Below are positions 1 to 8,007 of a stretch of DNA of 16,371 nucleotides, piece after piece (position 1 is the stretch's first letter; each line of letters starts with the position of its first letter). The DNA is from Leptospira_B sp964571605 (GTDB taxonomy: Bacteria > Spirochaetota > Leptospiria > Leptospirales > Leptospiraceae). Location of the stretch: contig CAZNCS010000074.1 of the NCBI GenBank assembly GCA_964571605.1, positions 1 through 16,371 of the forward strand, in the 5' to 3' direction. Under the pieces are notes generated by a model. That model was not told the DNA's origin. It worked only from the letters and a program-made list of their open reading frames with translations, and did not search any database. A program made the translations under genes and the position numbers.

Positions 1-2321
1 TCCAGCCTAGTTACGAGGCCTTTACATCCCCTGTCCCAGTCTCCGTACAGGTCTCCGGTTTGACCTCGGGAAGTATCACCGTCACCAACTCTTTGGGCGA
101 AAACCTAAGTTTTATTCCAGGGGATCTTCCTAAACAATTCCCTACTCTAGTAAATGTTGGTTCTGCTTATTCCGTATCCACTACGGATCCGGCTGTTTCT
201 CCCAATATACATTGTAATATTTCAAATCCGAACGGACCGATTAAATATCCTAAAACTACAATTTTCATAACCTGCGGTTTGGCCTTTTATGATTTAAAAG
301 TACAGGTAGTGGGACTTGATTCATCTATCGCGGCCGGCTCTCCTTTAGTCGTTCAGAATATGTCGGACACACGCTCCTTTACTTCTGACACGGTTACATC
401 CCAAGCATTCGCGACAAAAGTAGGAGACCAAGCTTCTTATTCCATTAGTTTTGTTTCCATTCCTACGGGACATACGTGCTTTTTCCCGAACGCGGACGGA
501 TCCGGAAATATGAACGGAGGTCCAGTGGATGTAAAAATCAATTGTATTAGCGTTTTAGAATATTTACCTTCTTCTAGAATCGTAGGTCCTACAGACAAAA
601 TTGTAATCCGATTATCCAGACACGGATCTATCGCAACTTGTTCGTTTAACTCAACAAGTGTTGCAGGAAGACAAAATATTACGAGTTTGTCTCCCGAACC
701 TACTATTTCTTATCCGAGCTCTCCGGATGACGATAAAATTGTGATTACTCCGGATCCGATCAGCCAATGGGGTTCCGGAGATAGTTTTGTCCAATTAACG
801 GGTTGTACGATAGACGGACTTGCGATCAACGCCAACAACGATATATACTATGAGTTTACCGCTTCGGGTAATATACGATTTGTAGACGGAAGCGGGCCAG
901 GAAACGACGCAAGTGGATGTATCAATACGACTACACAATCTTGTAAAACAATCCAAGCAGGAGTGGATGCATGTGATGCAAGTGGGGTTTCCTGTTCAGT
1001 GTATGTAGCACAAGGAACGTATCCGGTAACTGCCACGATTCCGCTCGCGGGTCTTACCTCTCTGATCGGAGGATTTCCATCCGGATTTACAACCATGGAC
1101 CCGGACTCTGACTTATATCCTACAATCATACAAGATAATATATCTTTAGGTGATTGTGGTTCCGTTTCTAATTTTTGTGCACCTATCACGATCAGTTCGA
1201 ATGCATTAAATACCAGCTTTTTAACATTACTCGTAAACGGATTCCAAATCAAAATGCACCAGACTGCGGATTATTCCACTGGAATTCTGATACAAGGTGC
1301 AAGTTTCAATGCAGGACCGATTCGTATTCTCCAAAATTCAATTTATGGAAACGAAACAGCTGACACTGGAACCGGGGAACGAACCGGAATACGGGTAGAA
1401 AGTTCTAAAAATATAGCGATTGCCGCTAACTGGATCCGAGGTGGGTCGGGTAGATCCAGGTCCAACGGAATTCATATCTATGATTCGGAAGCTTTTATTT
1501 TCTGGAATCTCATCGACGGACTCGTGTCCGACTCTAGCGGATTCAGTTCGGGAATATTCGTAGAAAATACTACCTCTTCCAGTGTAAATTTGGGTGTTGC
1601 CATTGCTGAAAATAAGATCAATGCATACCAATTTTTCGTACCGGCGCTTGCTCCTGCGAAATCTTATGGAATTTTTCTTGCTGCGGATGTTCAGGCGGAT
1701 GTCATCTATATCTTTAATAATAATATTTTCACGGGTAACGGCTCGACAACAACCTTGGGAGACGCAGCCGGAATTTACTCCAAAGCTCCGAGCGGAAAAT
1801 ATTCGATTCTAAACAATCAAATTTTCGCGAGACTCGCGACTACGAATCATCTGGGAATCGATTTCCAATCTAGTCCGAGTAGTTCATCCATTGTGCGAGG
1901 AAATAATTTTTTCATAGAAACGCCCGTCCGCCTGAGTGGAACCACGACGTATACTTTGTGTAGCGGGGTTCTATCCCAAACCTGCCTGCTTGGAATACCC
2001 GTGGGCCCGATTTCAAGTGCGGGCGTAGGAAATTATAGTAATTCCTATGGAGACAATCCTCGTTTCAAAACGACGAGTCTATTAGATATTTGGCATCTGA
2101 ATACGACTACTGGAACTCCGACTAGCTCTAACTCACCTTGTACGACCGTCTATGGAGGGTTAGACTTAGGGGTCGGCCCGTACATACCTTCATTATTTCT
2201 ACCCTTCTTCTACACCGATTTCGATCAGCATACCAGAACCACAACCTCGGCGGGATTAACCCCTTCAGGAGCGAGTTCGATTTCTGTAGGAGTTTTCGAA
2301 GCGGACGCGAACTGTCTTTGA
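1..2321 (+). CDS. Large right-handed beta-helix surface protein, probable lipoprotein, 5'-truncated by window edge
   Basis: The reading frame is open from base 3 through to TGA at 2319-2321, so the true start lies left of the window; the TTG at 60 sits inside a domain and is not the start. At least 772 residues are visible. Two tandem repeats come first (about nt 39-275 and 291-545). Each has a VxVxGL opening, a Tyr-Ser strand in the middle and ends in a Cys after an alternating hydrophobic strand (IFITC, VKINC), which resembles repeats in leptospiral lipoproteins. A Cys-containing linker domain follows to about nt 870. The rest, beginning IRFVDGSGPGND, reads as a parallel beta-helix of pectin-lyase type (DUF1565-like): a cAsxC...C opening, VYVAQGTYPV, then many short N-I/N-x-I turns such as IFNNNIF and ILNNQIF. 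The composition is rich in Ser, Thr and Asn with several Cys, which fits an exported protein. An N-terminal lipobox is expected but out of view. The substrate or ligand is unknown. It ends tail to tail with uup, 17 nt away. Confidence 0.75.
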   Translation, partial: QPSYEAFTSPVPVSVQVSGLTSGSITVTNSLGENLSFIPGDLPKQFPTLVNVGSAYSVSTTDPAVSPNIHCNISNPNGPIKYPKTTIFITCGLAFYDLKVQVVGLDSSIAAGSPLVVQNMSDTRSFTSDTVTSQAFATKVGDQASYSISFVSIPTGHTCFFPNADGSGNMNGGPVDVKINCISVLEYLPSSRIVGPTDKIVIRLSRHGSIATCSFNSTSVAGRQNITSLSPEPTISYPSSPDDDKIVITPDPISQWGSGDSFVQLTGCTIDGLAINANNDIYYEFTASGNIRFVDGSGPGNDASGCINTTTQSCKTIQAGVDACDASGVSCSVYVAQGTYPVTATIPLAGLTSLIGGFPSGFTTMDPDSDLYPTIIQDNISLGDCGSVSNFCAPITISSNALNTSFLTLLVNGFQIKMHQTADYSTGILIQGASFNAGPIRILQNSIYGNETADTGTGERTGIRVESSKNIAIAANWIRGGSGRSRSNGIHIYDSEAFIFWNLIDGLVSDSSGFSSGIFVENTTSSSVNLGVAIAENKINAYQFFVPALAPAKSYGIFLAADVQADVIYIFNNNIFTGNGSTTTLGDAAGIYSKAPSGKYSILNNQIFARLATTNHLGIDFQSSPSSSSIVRGNNFFIETPVRLSGTTTYTLCSGVLSQTCLLGIPVGPISSAGVGNYSNSYGDNPRFKTTSLLDIWHLNTTTGTPTSSNSPCTTVYGGLDLGVGPYIPSLFLPFFYTDFDQHTRTTTSAGLTPSGASSISVGVFEADANCL

Positions 2322-2338
2322 TTAAGGAAAAGAAAGAA

Positions 2339-4204
2339 TTATTCTTTAGCGGCCAATTCTTCCCATTCTTTTACTTTTTTAATTAGATCTTCTTGGAGAA
2401 TAGAAAGTCTTGCGCCTGCTATTTTAGCGAGTTCCGAATCATTACTCTGGAGTTGTAGGACCAATTTTTTTTCCTCTTCTTCCAAGGATGCGATTTCCCC
2501 TTCCAAAGATTCCAATTTACGTTTGTCCTGGTAACCTAATCCTTTCTTTTTAGAAATATCGTTTTGTTTTTCTATCGTTCTGGAAGAAGGTGATTTGGAT
2601 TCTTTTTCTTCATATTCTCTGTATTCCAAATATTCGGAATAGTTTCCGGGGAAACGATCGATTCTTCCCTCGCCCTGGAAAACAAAAAGATAATCTACTA
2701 CGCGGTCCATAAAATACCGGTCGTGAGAAACCACGAGAACCACTCCCGGAAAATCGTCTAAAAATTCTTCCAAAACGGAAAGTGTGGGGATATCCAAATC
2801 GTTTGTAGGTTCGTCCAAGACTAAAAAATTCGGATTTTTCATAAGAAGAAGAACGAGATACAACCTCCTTTTTTCTCCTCCGGATAATCTTTCGATTTTG
2901 GTCTGTTGCAATTGGGACGGGAACAAAAATCGTTCTAAAAATTGAGAAGCGGACCAAAGTGTTCCGTCGGACATTCGGACAGTAGGTGCAATTTCTTCTT
3001 TCACATAATCCAGGACTTTTTTGTCCAAAGGTAAATCTTTTCCCATCTGGTCAAAATAGCCAAAACTAGTATTCAAACCGGTCGAGACATCGCCCGAATC
3101 CGGTTTTTCTTTTCCGGTAACCAAATTTAAAAGGGTGGTTTTCCCCACTCCGTTCGGACCGACCACTCCGATTCTTTCCTTACTTTTAAATACGTAGGAA
3201 AAACCGCCCACCAAAGGAGTCTCAGTATAAGATTTTTTAATATTCTTTAATTCTAATATTTTTCCGCCGAGCCTTCTTCCTGAAACGGAAATGTCCAAAA
3301 CGATATCTTTACCCGCTTTTTTTCGTTCCAGAACTTCAGTAACTCGATCCGTTCTGGCTTTTTGTTTGGTTCCCCGGGCTTTGGGCTGGCGTTTTAACCA
3401 TTCCAATTCCGTTCTAAGGAAAGATTTTCTTTTTACTTCTTCCTTATCTTCGACAACCTGCATCTCTACTTTTTTTTCAAGATACAAGTCGTAATTTCCC
3501 GGGAAAATCCTGAAATTTCCGCGATCGATTTCTAAAATACGATTCGCGATTTCTTCTAAAAAATAACGATCATGAGTGACCAAAAGAATCGCTTTGTCGG
3601 TGGTCTTGAGAAAATCCTGGAGCCACAAAATCGCGTCTATATCCAAATGGTTTGTTGGTTCGTCTAGCACCAGCATATTGAATTCTTCCGTCAAAGCTTG
3701 GGCGAGAGATACCTTTTTGGCCATTCCTCCCGAAAGTGCGCCCATTTTGCGCGTAAGATCTGGAATATTCAATTCTCTTAATATATTCTTAAGCCTTGCT
3801 TCTAATTCCCAGGCTTGGCGAAGGTCCATTTCTTCCATGGCTTCGTGGTATTCTTTTTCGGCGTTTTTTTCGCCCTTTTCCAAAATTACGCAGGCTCTTT
3901 CGTAACGACGTACGGTTTCCACTAGGATTCCTGAGCCGGAAAGAATATGTTCTAAAACAGTATGATTCGGATCAAATACCGGAAATTGAGCTAAAAAGGA
4001 TGTTTTAAGTTCCCGGTTGCGGATTACTTTTCCGGAATCAGGTTCTTCTACTCCGAATAAAATTCGTAATAATGTGGATTTGCCGGAGCCGTTGATTCCG
4101 AGAAGACCAGTTTTTTCGCCCTCGTCGATTCCAAAACTGATTTGATCGAATAATTGTTTTTCGCCGATCTTTTTACTTACACGATCAATGGATATCAGAT
4201 TCAT
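2339..4204 (-). CDS. uup: ABC-F family ATPase, Uup type
   Basis: Cytosolic twin-cassette ATPase without membrane segments. ABC-F proteins bind the ribosome and act in translation; Uup has also been linked to DNA branch-structure processing and low precise transposon excision in E. coli (family knowledge). All motifs are intact in 621 residues. Cassette 1 has Walker A 36-44 (GINGSGKST), signature LSGG 157-160 and LVLDEPTNHLD 178-188 with catalytic Glu182. Cassette 2 has Walker A 349-357 (GPNGVGKTT), LSGG 440-443 and LVLDEPTNDLD 461-471 with Glu465. The interdomain linker (about 245-300) carries TELEWLKRQPKARGTKQKAR, typical of Uup, and there is no arm insertion. Residues 551-621 form a charged coiled coil, the Uup C-terminal domain, which separates it from EttA. 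Start ATG at 4204, preceded by GGAAG four nt upstream. It is the last of five same-direction genes, 74 nt after the kinase. It is probably not an antibiotic-resistance ABC-F. Confidence 0.93.
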   Translation of the reverse strand: MNLISIDRVSKKIGEKQLFDQISFGIDEGEKTGLLGINGSGKSTLLRILFGVEEPDSGKVIRNRELKTSFLAQFPVFDPNHTVLEHILSGSGILVETVRRYERACVILEKGEKNAEKEYHEAMEEMDLRQAWELEARLKNILRELNIPDLTRKMGALSGGMAKKVSLAQALTEEFNMLVLDEPTNHLDIDAILWLQDFLKTTDKAILLVTHDRYFLEEIANRILEIDRGNFRIFPGNYDLYLEKKVEMQVVEDKEEVKRKSFLRTELEWLKRQPKARGTKQKARTDRVTEVLERKKAGKDIVLDISVSGRRLGGKILELKNIKKSYTETPLVGGFSYVFKSKERIGVVGPNGVGKTTLLNLVTGKEKPDSGDVSTGLNTSFGYFDQMGKDLPLDKKVLDYVKEEIAPTVRMSDGTLWSASQFLERFLFPSQLQQTKIERLSGGEKRRLYLVLLLMKNPNFLVLDEPTNDLDIPTLSVLEEFLDDFPGVVLVVSHDRYFMDRVVDYLFVFQGEGRIDRFPGNYSEYLEYREYEEKESKSPSSRTIEKQNDISKKKGLGYQDKRKLESLEGEIASLEEEEKKLVLQLQSNDSELAKIAGARLSILQEDLIKKVKEWEELAAKE

Positions 4205-4256
4205 TCCACTTCCAAACTTTTGGAATGGAGAGGAGAAGCAAGACTTTTAGAAAAGT
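4202..4256 (-). promoter_or_regulatory. Hairpin-forming uup leader covering ribosome binding site and start codon
   Basis: In the transcript, CAUUCCA (4227-4221) can pair over 7 bp with UGGAAUG (4208-4202), which includes the uup start codon. A competing, tighter stem pairs UUCCAA (4225-4220) with UUGGAA (4215-4210) around a 4-nt loop and buries the GGAAG Shine-Dalgarno. A further short inverted repeat, ACTTTT/AAAAGT, lies at 4243-4256. These arms are read directly from the bases. That they control uup translation is inference: short AT-rich stems occur by chance. No U-run follows either stem, so a terminator is unlikely. Confidence 0.35.
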
Positions 4257-4278
4257 TTCTTTCCTATAACGAAATGTT

Positions 4279-6510
4279 CTATCTTCGTATGGGAACTTCT
4301 ATCTTGTATCTGGTTCCGATTTCCACCGGAACCAATTCCCATTTTGCTTTCAATTTATCCAATAACATCCCGACTAATTGTAAACCCAATCCGTCCGAAT
4401 TTCGAACATCGAATTTTTCAGGAAGCCCTACCCCATCGTCTCCGATGAATATGGAAATATGCTGGTCGGTCCTGCTCAAATCGATCTGTATACGACCAAA
4501 TCGATCTCCTGGAAATGCGTATTTTAAAGAGTTTGAAACTAATTCGTTAAAGACCAATGCTAAGGGTATTGCATAATCCAGATTGAGTTTTATTTCCGCC
4601 GATTCGATAGCATATTGTACTTTTCTGTTGGCTCCGAAAGATTGAACGAGTGCGACTAATAAATTATTCAGGTATTCTGGGAAATCGGCGTCTGCAATCG
4701 TATCGTTTTGGTAAAGTTCCTTATGAACGAGCGCCATGGATTGGATTCTTCTCTCGCATTCTTTTAAAATAACTACCAATTTAGGATCGTCCGTAAAATC
4801 GGTTTGTAAACTCAAAAGACTAGAAACTACCTGGAGATTATTTTTTACTCTGTGGTGAATTTCTTTCAACATCACTTCTTTTTCTTCCAAAGATTTGCGT
4901 AATGTTTCCTCGTATTGGTATCTGTCGGTAACATCGCGAATGATCTGTGTAGCGCCGATCATGTTATGGCTTTCGTCCCGGATGGAGCTATAATTGATTT
5001 CCAATACTATATCTTCTTTTACAAGTCCCGATATTTTTCGTTCTATTCGAAACACTTCTCCGGTTAAGGCTCTGCTCCAATTTTGTACGATTCTTTCTCG
5101 CTCTTCTGCATTGTCCAAAGCGATATCAATAATTCTGGATCCGACTGTAAAACGTTTCCCATACAATTTCCATACCATCAATTCGTATGCGGTATTGCAG
5201 GAAATAATACGTAAATCCATATCCACTGCGCAAATGGAATCTTTTACACCTTCTATAATAGCTTGGAGTCTGTCGTTCGCCTGGAGAATTTTTTTACGTA
5301 ATTCACCTAATTCCTGGTCGGCTTTCTTTCTCTCAGTAATATCCCGAACGATTACCTGCATGAATTTTCGTCCTCTCTGTTCGAAAGCGACTCCGGAGAC
5401 CTCAACAGGAAAATCTGTCCCGTCTTTTTTCAGGAATTTTTCCTCGATTGGTTCGAGGGGTTCCGATTTTAACATGGAACGCAAAACTCTCTCCCCCACC
5501 AAGGGGCGGGATTCAGGATGTACAAATTCGATGATTTGTTTTCCTTCCACCTCTTCCAATTTAGAATAACCTAACATACGTAGTCCGGCTTCGTTAATAT
5601 AGAGAACTTTTCCGTCCTCGTGTAAACCGATTCCATCCGGAGACACTTCTACAAGTCGTCTGTATTTCTCCTCGCTGGCGAGTAATGCGGTTTCCCAAAC
5701 GGTTCTTAAAGTTACGTCTTTTAAGAATAAAACGACTTCTTTGATCGCACCTTCTCTCACCAAGGGGGCGAAGGATGCTTCTAATTCCGAATTTCCCTGA
5801 GAAGGAAATAGTTTGCTAAAATGCCATTTTACTTTTTCGCCGGAAAATGCTTTTGCAAGTTGAGCTTGGAAAATATCGCGATGTTCATCGGAGACGAGTT
5901 GTAGAATTTTTTCGTCCCGGTTCAATCGGATTCCGAATTGTTTTTCGACCTCCGTTCTTCCGGAAGAATTTACGTATTGGATTCTTCCCGCTTGGTTGAC
6001 TCTTATCACCCATTCTTCCGTACTATCTAATAAAATACTAATGTACGATAATTGGTCCTGTAGAATGATTTCGCTTTTTTTGCGGTCGGTCACATCTTGG
6101 ACGGATCCGTAAATTTGAGTCACTCTCCTTTGGTACTGATCCCAAATCGGGCGACCATGGTCCCTTAACCAAACAATTTTCCCGTCTTTTCCGAATACTC
6201 TGTATTCGTCCGTTCTAGATCCTCCATTTAGGAGCACTCGAATTCTTTCTTGTATAAGTGTATGATCGTCCGGATGAAAATTATCCAGATTCACTGCGTC
6301 TCGGATGGAATTAAGATCTCTAGAATGCATCCCCGCGAGTGTGAGAAAAGCATCATTTGCCCAGGTAAGTACGAGTCTCCCGTCTTCCAGAACTTCCACT
6401 CGATAAATATAGTCGTAGGAAACTTCTGGAATTAGAGTTCGAATTTCATTCTCTATTTTTCTTCGAAGATTACGATCCTTGAACCATTTTGTAAGTTTGG
6501 CAAACGCCAT
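4279..6510 (-). CDS. Cytosolic multi-PAS sensor histidine kinase, HisKA_2/HATPase type
   Basis: 743 residues and no membrane segment, so a soluble sensor. Four PAS modules can be followed, each ending in a DVT/DIT-R or -x-R motif: about 28-145 (PAS_3-like, DGKIVWLRDHGRPI, DVTDRKK), 150-270 (weaker), 283-393 (SPDGIGLHEDGKVLYINEAG to DITERKK) and 410-528 (to DVTDRY). The transmitter is HisKA_2: EIHHRVKNNLQ with the predicted phospho-His, the one before Arg, at 553. N box NELVSNSLKYAF begins at Asn655, D box GDDGVGLP is near 689-696 and GLGLQLV near 707. All catalytic residues are present, so it should be active. Start ATG at 6510 has GGAG five nt upstream. It follows the hydrolase lipoprotein by 39 nt and precedes uup by 74 nt. 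No response regulator lies nearby, so the partner is unknown. About two thirds of the 60 residues around the H box are identical to those of the second kinase here, suggesting duplication. Confidence 0.9.
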   Translation of the reverse strand: MAFAKLTKWFKDRNLRRKIENEIRTLIPEVSYDYIYRVEVLEDGRLVLTWANDAFLTLAGMHSRDLNSIRDAVNLDNFHPDDHTLIQERIRVLLNGGSRTDEYRVFGKDGKIVWLRDHGRPIWDQYQRRVTQIYGSVQDVTDRKKSEIILQDQLSYISILLDSTEEWVIRVNQAGRIQYVNSSGRTEVEKQFGIRLNRDEKILQLVSDEHRDIFQAQLAKAFSGEKVKWHFSKLFPSQGNSELEASFAPLVREGAIKEVVLFLKDVTLRTVWETALLASEEKYRRLVEVSPDGIGLHEDGKVLYINEAGLRMLGYSKLEEVEGKQIIEFVHPESRPLVGERVLRSMLKSEPLEPIEEKFLKKDGTDFPVEVSGVAFEQRGRKFMQVIVRDITERKKADQELGELRKKILQANDRLQAIIEGVKDSICAVDMDLRIISCNTAYELMVWKLYGKRFTVGSRIIDIALDNAEERERIVQNWSRALTGEVFRIERKISGLVKEDIVLEINYSSIRDESHNMIGATQIIRDVTDRYQYEETLRKSLEEKEVMLKEIHHRVKNNLQVVSSLLSLQTDFTDDPKLVVILKECERRIQSMALVHKELYQNDTIADADFPEYLNNLLVALVQSFGANRKVQYAIESAEIKLNLDYAIPLALVFNELVSNSLKYAFPGDRFGRIQIDLSRTDQHISIFIGDDGVGLPEKFDVRNSDGLGLQLVGMLLDKLKAKWELVPVEIGTRYKIEVPIRR

Positions 6511-6549
6511 CGCAACTCCGGGACAAAAATATTCGTCCGTTCTAAGGTC

Positions 6550-7467
6550 TTATTTGACTAAGAACTCCAGATAAATATTTGCCACTTCTTCGGGCTTTTC
6601 AAGCATAGGAGCATGTCCCACATCTTTTAGTATGACTTTTTTGGACCCGGCAATTCCTTTTTCCAATACTCCCGCTCCGGAAACACTTAAGACCCTATCG
6701 GTATCCCCCCATAAAATGAGGGTTTTCGCCTTGATTTTTTTCATATTATTCTGAAGAGGAAAACCGTCTTTGCGAATATCTTTAAATACTATTTTATTAA
6801 ATTCTGAATTTTGAATCATTCTTTCGCCGAAATATTTGGCGATAAAAGAAGGAATCTGAGGAGGAGTTACAAAAACAAATTTCATTAAATCTTCGAACTC
6901 TTCCGGGCTATTCACCACTAGATTATTTTTACCCTTCTCTAAATTTTTAGCCAGTTCGCTTTTTTCAGGACTATTTACACAGCTAGGTGCGAATAATCCC
7001 ACACTTTGTACTTTATCGGGATACATTGCAGCATACACTCCGGAGATACAACCTCCCATAGAGTTGCCAACAATATGGAATTTTTCCCAACCGACTTTTT
7101 TGACAAATGCATCCAGACGTGCCACTTGTTCTGCGATTCCGTAGGGTTGATCCGTTAAACGATTATTCTCCCCGAAACCGGGAAGATCTACCGCAATCAC
7201 CTCATATTTTTCTGTCAGAAATTTTGAAAACCGGGTCCAATTGTCTTTGTCCGCGCCGAATCCATGAACTAGAAGAATTTTTTCCTTACCTTCTCCGCCT
7301 TCCAAATACACCCAATTCCATGGTTCTATCTGGACTTCTTTTTTGTCTAAATCCGCTTTCCATCTTTCGTATCCGATTCTGGATTTTACGAGTGTGGCCG
7401 CGCAAGAAAGTAAGCCGATAGATAAAACGGAGACAAAAAGAAGGGATGAAATATATTTCTTATTCAT
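6550..7467 (-). CDS. Alpha/beta-hydrolase lipoprotein
   Basis: 305 residues. The N-terminus is a lipoprotein signal: MNKK, a hydrophobic stretch 8-20, then LLSC with the lipidated Cys22, a spirochaete-type lipobox. The mature part is a complete alpha/beta hydrolase. The oxyanion-hole HGFG is at 68-71, VDLPGFG at 93-99, nucleophile elbow GNSMGG with Ser136, acid Asp257 in WGDTDR and His285 in GHAPML, so the triad Ser136-Asp257-His285 is intact. A lid lies roughly at 170-235. The fold matches esterases, lipases and MhpC-like C-C hydrolases; the substrate cannot be told from sequence. The protein should sit in a membrane leaflet facing the periplasm or surface. Start ATG at 7467, with AAGGA about 11 nt upstream, only 14 nt after the cyclic-nucleotide-binding gene and 39 nt before a kinase, so co-transcription is likely. 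A lipid or ester product acting as a signal for this cluster would be speculation. Confidence 0.88.
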   Translation of the reverse strand: MNKKYISSLLFVSVLSIGLLSCAATLVKSRIGYERWKADLDKKEVQIEPWNWVYLEGGEGKEKILLVHGFGADKDNWTRFSKFLTEKYEVIAVDLPGFGENNRLTDQPYGIAEQVARLDAFVKKVGWEKFHIVGNSMGGCISGVYAAMYPDKVQSVGLFAPSCVNSPEKSELAKNLEKGKNNLVVNSPEEFEDLMKFVFVTPPQIPSFIAKYFGERMIQNSEFNKIVFKDIRKDGFPLQNNMKKIKAKTLILWGDTDRVLSVSGAGVLEKGIAGSKKVILKDVGHAPMLEKPEEVANIYLEFLVK

Positions 7468-7481
7468 GGATTCTAAATTCC

Positions 7482-7955
7482 TTATGAGTATCTTTTTTTC
7501 AATTCTCGGGCATATGCCAAGTCATGAGTTAAGAGTCTCATTCTTTTAACCAAATAATTGGTAATTCCCTTATAGAACTTCAGAGCAAGTTCCTTGTCGG
7601 AGTCCAAAATTTTCTGCAGATGTTCGAAAGGGATTTCTAAAAGTTCGCATCTTTCCATCGCTTCGACTGTTCCGGCCCGTTTGCCTTGGTCCAGAAAAGG
7701 AAATTCTCCGAAATGGTCCCCGGTCGCAATAGTGGTTACGCTTACATCGTCCCCTTTTTCTGTGGAGGTTAAAATTTTCAGAGTTCCGTACATCACCACG
7801 TAAAAGGCCTTTGCCTCGTTTCCTTCCTGGTATAGGGCGTCCCCTTGTTCTAATACCGTATATTTGGTTTTCTCAGCAATTTTCGCGAGATCGTCTATGG
7901 AAAAGCTGGAGAACAAATAAATTTGGTGGAGGATTTCTTCTATAGAATGTTGCAT
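7482..7955 (-). CDS. Stand-alone cyclic nucleotide-binding domain protein
   Basis: 157 residues, nearly all one cNMP-binding (CAP_ED) domain. Helix ILHQIYLFSSFSIDDLAKIAEKTK (about 8-31) leads into beta strands LEQGDALYQEGNEAKAFYVVMYG. The phosphate-binding cassette is GDHFGEFPFLDQGKRAGTV (79-97), with Glu84 for the ribose hydroxyl and Arg93 for the phosphate, so cAMP or cGMP binding is plausible. The hydrophobic run usual after FGE is altered to FPFLD. The C-terminal helices (about 115-157) contain no helix-turn-helix, so it is not a Crp/Fnr regulator; it probably works by protein contact. Start ATG at 7955 has AAGGA seven nt upstream. It lies 52 nt after one kinase and 14 nt before the lipoprotein hydrolase, in one orientation, which suggests a role in the same signalling unit. 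Confidence 0.87.
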   Translation of the reverse strand: MQHSIEEILHQIYLFSSFSIDDLAKIAEKTKYTVLEQGDALYQEGNEAKAFYVVMYGTLKILTSTEKGDDVSVTTIATGDHFGEFPFLDQGKRAGTVEAMERCELLEIPFEHLQKILDSDKELALKFYKGITNYLVKRMRLLTHDLAYARELKKRYS

Positions 7956-8007
7956 TTGAGTTCCTTACCGAAAAACCGAGTCTCCCGCCTAGAAAAAAAC
8001 CATCAAG

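Noticed and set aside
2333..2347. AAAGAA/TTCTTT inverted repeat between the beta-helix gene and uup as a shared terminator
   Set aside because: Six weak AT pairs, no GC stem and no proper T-run next to it; partly inside the uup coding sequence.
4262..4270. TATAGG-like -10 box in the uup leader
   Set aside because: No acceptable -35 box at 16-18 nt upstream.
4994..5569. 191-codon open frame antisense to the four-PAS kinase
   Set aside because: The opposite strand encodes clear PAS domains; this frame is Ser/Ile/Phe-rich with no motif.
7956..8007. Terminator between the first kinase and the cNMP-binding gene
   Set aside because: T-runs are present but no stem precedes them; read-through into the next gene is more likely.
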